This document shows, piece by piece, positions 57,506-64,000 of a DNA stretch of 64,000 nt (position 1 is the first letter of the stretch; each line of letters begins with the position of its first letter). The stretch lies in NCBI RefSeq assembly GCF_014200405.1, contig NZ_JACHBQ010000001.1, positions 124,001 to 188,000 on the forward strand, written 5' to 3'. This stretch comes from Cryobacterium roopkundense (GTDB lineage Bacteria; Actinomycetota; Actinomycetes; Actinomycetales; Microbacteriaceae). Made by a program: the position numbers and the translations under genes. Below the pieces are notes generated by a model. It made no database searches. It had not been told where the DNA came from and saw only the letters and a program-made list of their open reading frames with translations.

Positions 57506-58099
57506 GTGCTGTCATTGGTCGTATTGATCTCCGGCGGGGGATCCAACTTGCGTTCCCTGCTCGAGGCGTCAGAAGACGCCGAGTATCCCGCCCGTGTCGT
57601 GGCCATCGGCGCCGACCGCGACGCCGACGGTCTTGCCCTCGGCGAGGAATTTGGTATCCCCACCTTCTCGGTTCCCTTTACGTCATTCCCCGATCGGGCG
57701 GCGTGGGGAGACGAGTTGCTCGCCCAGATCGAGCAGTGGAAGCCCGACCTCGTGATCCTCAGCGGGCTCATGCGGTTGTTGCCGCCCCGCGTGGTGGCGG
57801 CGCTCTCCCCGAATCTGATCAACACGCATCCGGCCTACCTGCCCGAGTTTCCCGGAGCGCACGGTGTGCGCGATGCCCTTGCCGCCGGCGCCACGCAGAC
57901 AGGTGCGAGCATCATTGTGGTTGACAACGGCGTCGACGACGGACCGATCATTGCGCAGGAGCGAGTCGCGGTCAATTCCGATGACACCGAGACTTCCCTG
58001 CACGACCGCATCAAAACCGTTGAACGACGCCTGCTCGTGCAGGCGATCCTCGACATCGCCAACGGACACGTCAACCTCAAGGAGCACTCCAACGTATGA
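57506..58099 (+). CDS. purN: Phosphoribosylglycinamide formyltransferase
   Basis: Purine synthesis step 3, transferring a formyl group to GAR. The 197-aa protein has the [14 protein letters not shown]-terminal signature and the [11 protein letters not shown] active-site Asn/His with the [11 protein letters not shown]sp. GTG 57506 lies 7 nt after TAAGCT (57493-57498), which I prefer to the ATG at 57479. Its stop overlaps purH (ATGA). Confidence 0.93.
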   Translation: MLSLVVLISGGGSNLRSLLEASEDAEYPARVVAIGADRDADGLALGEEFGIPTFSVPFTSFPDRAAWGDELLAQIEQWKPDLVILSGLMRLLPPRVVAALSPNLINTHPAYLPEFPGAHGVRDALAAGATQTGASIIVVDNGVDDGPIIAQERVAVNSDDTETSLHDRIKTVERRLLVQAILDIANGHVNLKEHSNV

Positions 58100-59799
58100 G
58101 CGGTAACACCGAAATCGGCCAGACGACCCACGCGAGCCACGCCGCGAGCCTCTACCGCAATCGGGACCTCGTCCCGATCACGCGCGCCCTCATTTCGGTC
58201 AGCGACAAGGGCGGCCTGCTTGAACTGGCCGGCTCCCTGGCCGCCTCCGGCGTTGAAATCGTGTCGACGGGTTCGACGGCAGCCACCATCCGTGCGGCCG
58301 GCCACGACGTGACCGATGTCTCGGCCGTCACCGGCTTTCCCGAGTCCCTCGACGGTCGCGTCAAGACACTGCACCCGGGCGTTCACGCCGGTATCCTCGC
58401 CGACCTGCGCCTCGAATCCCACGAGTCGCAGCTGAACGACCTCGGCATCGAGGCCTTCCAGCTCGTCGTCGTCAACCTCTACCCCTTCGTCGAGACCGTC
58501 GAGTCAGGTGCCGAACCGGCCGAGGTCATCGAGCAGATCGACATCGGCGGACCTGCCCTCGTGCGCGCCTCCGCCAAGAACCACGCCAACGTCGCCATCG
58601 TGGTCGATCCGGCCAACTACGGCGAGATCATCGATGCCGTCGTGGCCGGCGGATCCACCCTCAAGCTGCGCCAGAAGCTCGCCTCCCTCGCGTTCGAGCA
58701 CACGGCGGATTACGACCTGAGCGTCTCCGCCTGGTTCACGGAGAACGTCTACGACCAGTGGCAGGACGACGTCGAGATCCTCGAGGGCGACCTGATGGAA
58801 GATGACGACGAGACCGGCGACGACGACCTTCCCCTCGACTCGCCGTTCCCCGATGGCATCATGATCGAGGCCGAGCGCGACGCGATCCTTCGCTATGGGG
58901 AGAACTCGCATCAGGCGGCCGCTCTCTACGTGGGCGAGGGAGGCAGGGGCATCGCCCAGGCCGTTCAACTGCACGGCAAAGAGATGTCGTACAACAACTA
59001 CGTCGACGCGGATGCCGCGGTGCGCGCCGCGTACGACTTCAGCGAGCCGGCCGTCGCCATCGTCAAGCACTCGAACCCGTGCGGTATCGCCGTCGCCGGC
59101 CCGAAGACGCCCGATTCCATCGCGTCCGCCCACCACCGCGCGCACGACTGCGATTCGATGAGCGCGTTTGGCGGCGTGATCGCCGCCAACCGCCCCGTCA
59201 CCCTGGCGATGGCCGAGACCGTGAGTCACATCTTCACCGAGGTGCTCGTGGCCCCCGGGTTCGAGCCGGAGGCTCTCACCGTGCTCATGGCCAAGAAGAA
59301 CATCCGCCTCCTCGAATTGCCTGAAGACTACGAGCGGTCCTCGCTCGAGCTGCGTCAGATCTCGGGCGGCCTGCTCGTGCAGCAGACAGACACCTTCGAC
59401 GATTTCAGCTCGGAAGGCTGGACGCTCGCGGCCGGACCCGAAGCGGATGCCGCGACTCGCGCCGACCTTGAGTTCGCCTGGAAGGCCTGCCGTTCGGTGA
59501 AGTCGAACGCCATCCTGCTCGCGCACGCCGGGGCATCCGTGGGCGTGGGCATGGGCCAGGTCAACCGCGTTGACTCTTGCCACCTCGCGGTGAGCCGCGC
59601 GGGCGACCGCGCTGAGGGCTCGGTTGCCGCCTCTGACGCGTTCTTCCCGTTCGCCGACGGTCTGCAGGTGTTGCTTGACGCCGGCGTCACCGCCGTCGTG
59701 CAGCCCGGCGGATCGGTTCGCGACGAAGAGGTGATCGCGGCGGCCAACGAGGCCGGCGTGACCATGTACTTCACGGGAGAGCGTCACTTCTTCCACTGA
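58096..59799 (+). CDS. purH: Bifunctional AICAR formyltransferase/IMP cyclohydrolase
   Basis: The final two steps to IMP. The 567-aa protein has an N-terminal IMP cyclohydrolase domain and a C-terminal AICAR formyltransferase domain ([25 protein letters not shown]). Between them lies an acidic stretch (about residues 225-255, including [15 protein letters not shown]) that looks longer than the usual linker. It is coupled to purN by an ATGA overlap. Confidence 0.95.
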   Translation: MSGNTEIGQTTHASHAASLYRNRDLVPITRALISVSDKGGLLELAGSLAASGVEIVSTGSTAATIRAAGHDVTDVSAVTGFPESLDGRVKTLHPGVHAGILADLRLESHESQLNDLGIEAFQLVVVNLYPFVETVESGAEPAEVIEQIDIGGPALVRASAKNHANVAIVVDPANYGEIIDAVVAGGSTLKLRQKLASLAFEHTADYDLSVSAWFTENVYDQWQDDVEILEGDLMEDDDETGDDDLPLDSPFPDGIMIEAERDAILRYGENSHQAAALYVGEGGRGIAQAVQLHGKEMSYNNYVDADAAVRAAYDFSEPAVAIVKHSNPCGIAVAGPKTPDSIASAHHRAHDCDSMSAFGGVIAANRPVTLAMAETVSHIFTEVLVAPGFEPEALTVLMAKKNIRLLELPEDYERSSLELRQISGGLLVQQTDTFDDFSSEGWTLAAGPEADAATRADLEFAWKACRSVKSNAILLAHAGASVGVGMGQVNRVDSCHLAVSRAGDRAEGSVAASDAFFPFADGLQVLLDAGVTAVVQPGGSVRDEEVIAAANEAGVTMYFTGERHFFH

Positions 59800-59816
59800 T
59801 CAGAAAAACTGTACAC

Positions 59817-59849
59817 AAAGCACCCTCGTTGATCTGACGAGGGTGCTTT
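59817..59849 (+). terminator. Terminator after purH
   Basis: AAAGCACCCTCGT (59817-59829) pairs with ACGAGGGTGCTTT (59837-59849) around TGATCTG. Confidence 0.88.
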
Positions 59850-59978
59850 GTGCATAATTGAGGCCCACGAAAGTGGCTGTTTCGCTCTGTCGTCCTTTTC
59901 GTTAGTCTTGTGTCTGCACGCACGACACCCGCGTGCCGACAACCGCGCCCACAAGGCCAGGTCTCAAGGAGAAACCCC

Positions 59979-61058
59979 ATGACACTCACGCAACCATCAC
60001 CGTCGCTGGAAGCGCTGGCCGGCATTCCGTTCACCCACGAGCAGGTGCTGATCAGCACGGGAAAGCGCTCTGGCCTCGTGATCACGGTTGCCGTGCACTC
60101 AACCAAGCTGGGCCAGGCCCTTGGCGGCGCGCGCATGTGGCAGTACCCCGACTGGACCGATGCCGTGGCCGACGCGTTGCGCCTCTCCCAGGCGATGACC
60201 CTCAAGAACGCGGCAGCCGGCCTCAACCTGGGTGGCGGCAAGTCGGTCATCCACCTGCCGCTCGGCGTGGTGCTGAGCGACGAAGACAAGCGTGACGCCA
60301 TGCTCGACCTCGGCGACGCGATCGAGAGCCTCAACGGCGCCTACATGACGGCAGAGGATGTCGGCACGAGCGCCGAGCTCATGGCCATCGTGCAGGAGCG
60401 CACCGAGCACGTCTGCGGACTCCCCGCCTCCAGCGGCGGCGTGGGCGAGCCAGCCGACGCCACAGCGGCCGGGGTGTACGCGAGCATCGTCGCGACCCTC
60501 GAGGCGCTGTACGGCAGCCGGGACGTGACAGGCCGTCACCTCGTGATCTCCGGCCTCGGCCAGGTGGGCGGTCGCCTCGCGGTGGCCCTCGCCGCAGCCG
60601 GAGCCACCCTCACGGTGACCGACATCAACCCCGACAAGCGCGAGCTCGCAGACCAGCTTGGCGCGGACTGGGTACCCGTTGCCGGAGCGCACCGCATCCA
60701 GGCTGACCTGTTCGTGCCGTGCGGCCTCGGCGGCGTGCTCACCTCGACCGTGATCGGCGAGCTCAACGTGCTCGGCGTCGTGGGAGCGGCCAACAACCAG
60801 CTCGAAGACCCGTCCGGCGCCGCAGAACTCGACGCCCGCGGCATCCTCTGGGCGCCCGACTTCGTGGTGAACGCCGGCGGAGTGGTCTACCTGGCCATGG
60901 CGAGCGAGCCCAACGCCGACCTCGCGAGCATCACGGCCCGAGTCGACGCTATCGCCGACGTGGTGACGCAGATCTTCACGGACGCGCACACCGAGGGCAT
61001 CACGACCCTCGTCGCCGCCGAGCGCCTCGCCGCGGCCCGCCTGAACGCCGCGAGCTAA
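59979..61058 (+). CDS. Glu/Leu/Phe/Val dehydrogenase family protein
   Basis: The 359-aa oxidoreductase catalyses reversible NAD-dependent deamination of an amino acid. The catalytic Lys region is NAAAGLNLGGGKSVI and the NAD-binding part is VISGLGQVGGRLAVALAAAG. The length and motifs fit leucine, phenylalanine or valine dehydrogenase better than glutamate dehydrogenase. AAGGAG precedes ATG 59979. With the Liv transporter in the window, a branched-chain substrate is plausible but unproven. Confidence 0.85.
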   Translation: MTLTQPSPSLEALAGIPFTHEQVLISTGKRSGLVITVAVHSTKLGQALGGARMWQYPDWTDAVADALRLSQAMTLKNAAAGLNLGGGKSVIHLPLGVVLSDEDKRDAMLDLGDAIESLNGAYMTAEDVGTSAELMAIVQERTEHVCGLPASSGGVGEPADATAAGVYASIVATLEALYGSRDVTGRHLVISGLGQVGGRLAVALAAAGATLTVTDINPDKRELADQLGADWVPVAGAHRIQADLFVPCGLGGVLTSTVIGELNVLGVVGAANNQLEDPSGAAELDARGILWAPDFVVNAGGVVYLAMASEPNADLASITARVDAIADVVTQIFTDAHTEGITTLVAAERLAAARLNAAS

Positions 61059-61084
61059 CTAGCCCGCACCTGTCCAGCCACAAT

Positions 61085-61160
61085 CTCGCCAGGCTCGATC
61101 CAAGCGACAGGCTCGATCCAAGCGCTGGTCGAGGCACGAGCGATCGAGACCTGGCGAGAC
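61085..61160. repeat. Short direct repeat within a long palindromic intergenic element
   Basis: CAGGCTCGATCCAAGCG occurs at 61090-61106 and 61108-61124 (period 18). The outer segment TCTCGCCAGG...CTCGATC is mirrored by GATCGAG and CCTGGCGAGA downstream near 61140-61160. It resembles the CTGGTCGAG...CGAGACC palindromes that I recall as scattered through Microbacteriaceae genomes. Confidence 0.55.
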
Positions 61161-61225
61161 GCTCCTCAGGCTCGCGTCGGGTCCGAGCGTCGACGGGCGA
61201 CTTTCCAGAAGCTCCCCTCGCGGCG

Positions 61226-61915
61226 CTAGTCGACGAGCTCGGCGGGAAGGGCCGTCTCGGCCACGGGAGCTTTGCCGCGGGACTTGCGGGCGTTGCGCGC
61301 AGCCTTGTAGAGCTCGCGCAGGATCGGGATGCCCGAGATGAGCACGATGGCGATGATGAAGTACTCGGAGTAGTCGGCCACGAACTGGATCTGGCCGAGC
61401 AGGAAGCCCATCATGGTGAGGCCGACGCCCCAGAGGAAGGCACCGAGTAGGTTGAAGCCGACGAACGAGCGATAGCGCATGCGACCGACGCCCGCGGCGA
61501 CGGGCACAAAGGCGCGAAAGATGGGCAGGAAGCGCGCCATCACGATGGCCTTGCCGCCGTGCTTGGCGAAGAAGGCGTTGGTGTGTTCCACGTTCCTTGG
61601 GTTGAAGAAGCGGTTCTGCTCGCGGGCGAAGACAGCGGGACCGGCTTTTCGCCCGATGTAATAGGCGAGTTGGTCGCCGCCGAATGCGGCGATGAACACC
61701 ACGATGCAGGTGACCCAGATGGGGAAGGGCACGAATCCCGTGGCGGTGAGCAGGCCCACGGTGAAGAGCAGCGAATCGCCGGGTAGGAACGACAGAACGA
61801 TGAACCCGGTCTCGACGAACACGATAGCCGCGACGCCGATCAGCACGAATGATCCGAAGGAATGGATCAGCCATTCCGAGTCGAGAAAGTCAATACCGAA
61901 GAGCATGGGATGCAT
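61226..61915 (-). CDS. DedA family membrane protein
   Basis: The 229-aa protein has about five hydrophobic segments and the DedA motifs FLPGDSLLFTVG, GGDQLAYYIGRKAGPAVF and RFLPIFRAFVPVAAGVGRM. Family members are implicated in lipid flipping and membrane homeostasis. GGAAGGA lies 5 nt before ATG 61915. Confidence 0.9.
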   Translation of the reverse strand: MHPMLFGIDFLDSEWLIHSFGSFVLIGVAAIVFVETGFIVLSFLPGDSLLFTVGLLTATGFVPFPIWVTCIVVFIAAFGGDQLAYYIGRKAGPAVFAREQNRFFNPRNVEHTNAFFAKHGGKAIVMARFLPIFRAFVPVAAGVGRMRYRSFVGFNLLGAFLWGVGLTMMGFLLGQIQFVADYSEYFIIAIVLISGIPILRELYKAARNARKSRGKAPVAETALPAELVD

Positions 61916-62094
61916 GAACGTCCTTCCATTGAGCCGGCAGACGCGCACGAACCCGCCACCTAGAGTAGTTCACGCGCATCACAGCTTCGTGCATAAAAAA
62001 GATTTCCTTGCCTTTGCCCCCCGAAGAGCCATATTCTGAAAGGCTGCCTGATCAGGGGGGCATCACAAAAGTTTCACGCGCTCAGGAGGCCGAC

Positions 62095-62187
62095 ATGACC
62101 ACGACAGCCCAGTTCACGCTCGCCAGTGTTGGCTCCAGCGTCGGTTTCGGTGTCGGCTCCGCCCCGCGAACCGCTGAGGCGTTCTAG
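62095..62187 (+). CDS. Candidate 30-aa leader ORF upstream of the ABC exporter
   Basis: ATG 62095 to TAG 62187 encodes a peptide beginning MTTTAQFTLASVGSSVGFG, with an excellent ribosome site (CAGGAGG, 6 nt upstream). A 165-nt spacer with potential hairpins (for example GGGAAGACCCGCCTTCCC and GTCGACTCCCTGTCGAC) separates it from the ABC gene. A second open frame (62126-62356) overlaps it and ends at ATGA on the ABC start. This suggests ribosome-mediated control, but that is inference. Confidence 0.5.
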   Translation: MTTTAQFTLASVGSSVGFGVGSAPRTAEAF

Positions 62188-62352
62188 GCGCACGCACCCG
62201 GCGACCACTCGCCTGCGTCACCTGTTCCCATTCCCGGCCGGCATCATCAGCTGCTGCGCCGTGGGAAGACCCGCCTTCCCACATCCGTCGACTCCCTGTC
62301 GACCCGTACTCGTTCCATCGGTGACTCGTCGCCGGCACATTCAGGACACACC

Positions 62353-64000
62353 ATGACCGCACGACCCGCCCATCCTCCCCATCCGCCCATCGAACCCCCG
62401 CCCACGCCGCGCACGAGCACCTTTCGTTCGCTCATCCGGCTCTATCCCTACGCCAAGCCCGCTTTGCCGCGCATCGCGCTCGGCATGGTGGCAGCCCTGC
62501 TCGCCGGCCTCGTGGCCCTCGCCATTCCGCAGGTGTTGCAGAGGCTCGTCGACGGGCCGCTGGCGAACCGTGACCCGAGCCAGATCTGGCCAGCCGTCTT
62601 CATCGTGCTCGGCCTCGGTGTGCTCGAGGCCATCATGATCGCGCTGCGGCGCTGGCTGGTTCTCACGCCCGGCACTCATATTGAGGCGCGGATGCGCAAT
62701 GGCCTCTATGCGCGATTGCAGGACCTGCCCGTGACCTTCCACGACCGCTGGCCGAGCGGGCAGTTGCTGTCCCGTGCCGTGAGCGACCTCAACCTGATTC
62801 GCCGCTGGGTATCCTTCGGCCTCGTGCTCATCGTGGTCAATTTCCTGACCATCGTGATCGGCGTTGTCATCCTGGTCTCGATGAACTGGATCCTCGGAGT
62901 CATCTTCGTGGTCTGTTCGATTCCGCTGTGGATCTACGGGTTCGTCTTTGAGGAGAAGTACTCCGTGATCGCCAGGAGGAGCCAGGACCAGGCCGGCGAC
63001 CTCGCGACGGCCGTCGAGGAATCGGTGCACGGCATCCGTGTGCTCAAGGCCTTCGGGCGTGGCAGCTTTGCGCTCAAGAATTTCTCCTCGCAGGCCGAAA
63101 GCCTGCGCGGAACCGAGATCGCCAAGGCGCGGGCCATTGCGGGTATCTGGCTGTGGCTGCTCCTCGTGCCCGACGTGGCCTTCGCGCTGGGCCTCGTGGC
63201 CGGAGTATGGCTGACCAGCCAGGGCCAGCTCAGCGTCGGCGAGCTTCTGGCGTTCTTCGCCACGGCGACGGTGCTGCGTTTCCCGGTGGAGTCGATCGGC
63301 TTCCTGCTCTCGATGACCTTCGACGCGCGCACGGCCACTGACCGGTTCTTCGACGTGATGGACACACCCAACTCGATCACCGACCCCGACGAGCCGGTAG
63401 CCATCGACCTGCCCCGAGGACGCCTGGCCTTCGAGAACGTGCATTTCCGGTACGCGGACTCGCCCGAGCGCTTTCCCGACCTGCTCGATGGGGTCGACCT
63501 CGTGCTCGAGCCGGGGGAGACGATGGCTCTCGTGGGTCTCACCGGCTCCGGCAAATCTACGTTGACGGCCCTCACCACGCGGCTGTACGACGTGACAGGT
63601 GGCCGGGTGACGCTCGACGGCGTGGACATTCGCGACCTCGGTCGCGAAGACCTGCGCCGCCACCTCGCGATGGCGTTCGAAGACGCCACGCTGTTCTCCG
63701 CCTCCGTGCGCGACAACGTGTTGCTCGGACGCGATGACACCGAGGCGTCAGGGACAGCGGATGCCGCGCTCGACGAGGCGCTGACCATCGCGCAGGCGTC
63801 TTTTGTGCACGACCTGCCCCAGGGCGTCGACACGCTCGTGGGCGAAGAGGGCATGAGCCTGTCGGGCGGACAACGCCAGCGCGTGGCCCTCGCGCGCGCC
63901 GTGGCGGCCAAACCCGCCGTGCTGATCCTGGACGATCCGCTCTCCGCCCTTGATGTGAACACCGAATCGCTCGTGGAGACCGCCTTGCGTGAGGTGCTTG
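62353..64000 (+). CDS. ABC exporter half-transporter, 3' end outside the window
   Basis: A fused membrane-ATPase protein with six membrane segments (residues ~35-330) and an ATPase domain: Walker [10 protein letters not shown], signature LSGGQRQR and Walker [12 protein letters not shown]. The residue after the Walker B Asp is Asp instead of the usual catalytic Glu, so this half probably forms the degenerate site of a heterodimer whose partner would follow. ATG 62353 has only a weak ribosome site; coupling to the overlapping upstream frame is possible. The substrate is unknown. Confidence 0.88.
   Translation, partial: MTARPAHPPHPPIEPPPTPRTSTFRSLIRLYPYAKPALPRIALGMVAALLAGLVALAIPQVLQRLVDGPLANRDPSQIWPAVFIVLGLGVLEAIMIALRRWLVLTPGTHIEARMRNGLYARLQDLPVTFHDRWPSGQLLSRAVSDLNLIRRWVSFGLVLIVVNFLTIVIGVVILVSMNWILGVIFVVCSIPLWIYGFVFEEKYSVIARRSQDQAGDLATAVEESVHGIRVLKAFGRGSFALKNFSSQAESLRGTEIAKARAIAGIWLWLLLVPDVAFALGLVAGVWLTSQGQLSVGELLAFFATATVLRFPVESIGFLLSMTFDARTATDRFFDVMDTPNSITDPDEPVAIDLPRGRLAFENVHFRYADSPERFPDLLDGVDLVLEPGETMALVGLTGSGKSTLTALTTRLYDVTGGRVTLDGVDIRDLGREDLRRHLAMAFEDATLFSASVRDNVLLGRDDTEASGTADAALDEALTIAQASFVHDLPQGVDTLVGEEGMSLSGGQRQRVALARAVAAKPAVLILDDPLSALDVNTESLVETALREVL

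Overview
The window is a high-GC actinobacterial chromosome segment. Gene content and order point to the Microbacteriaceae (Cryobacterium/Salinibacterium-like): acpS-tsaE-tsaB-rimI-tsaD, guaB with guaB3, DUF6350-purN-purH, DUF3817-guaA and a groES with CIRCE sites but no groEL beside it. That placement is inferred from content, not from a database search. Most genes are housekeeping and there is no prophage, integron, CRISPR array or rRNA/tRNA gene that I can see. The one clear mobile element is a complete IS1182-type insertion sequence at 8090-9873, flanked by a CTAG target duplication.

Layout. 1-6408: start of coaA (minus strand), then glmS, acpS, tsaE, a TSUP transporter behind a tiny upstream ORF, tsaB, rimI and tsaD. 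6493-8089: three tandem proline-rich DUF4190-like membrane proteins, the last ending exactly at the IS target site. 9909-13417: a THUMP-like methyltransferase, groES, rarD and a miniature substrate-binding protein. 13545-19279: a branched-chain amino acid ABC system, with the binding protein on the plus strand convergent with livHMGF on the minus strand; a 12-copy GC-rich tandem repeat bracketed by two terminators lies between them. 19540-24093: guaB, guaB3, glpD. 24222-30355: an AbiEi-like protein, a two-gene cation/proton antiporter, SURF1, DUF3817 and guaA. 30464-32520: an atypical pyruvate kinase and a 51-aa membrane protein.

32747-40295 looks like an amine-catabolism island: aldehyde dehydrogenase, a DUF5134-like membrane protein, copper/TPQ amine oxidase, a TetR regulator, a FeaR-like AraC regulator and an APC permease. 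Imported amine would be oxidised to aldehyde and then to acid. 40361-48223: BI-1 family protein, a GDPD phosphodiesterase, a PcrA/UvrD helicase, FUSC, an EamA transporter and a LysR regulator. 48318-50987: a flavin-based electron-transfer triad (ferric-reductase-like flavocytochrome, FMN-binding protein, ApbE). 51094-53647: a very acidic 53-aa protein, a divergent MarR/F420-reductase-like pair sharing an operator, DUF3054 and a VIT-type transporter. 53847-61058: sucCD, DUF6350, purN, purH and an amino-acid dehydrogenase. 61226-64000: DedA, then one half of a probable heterodimeric ABC exporter behind a leader ORF.

Four features run across the window: many genes carry a TANNNT -10 box only 6-10 nt before the start codon (leaderless mRNAs); the oligomer RCGGATGCC is conspicuously frequent on both strands; GC-rich palindromic repeats recur in several intergenic gaps; and several loci have candidate leader peptides or operators. 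None of the systems is clearly new. The best leads are the mini binding protein, the LivH fusion, the leader ORFs and the enriched oligomer.
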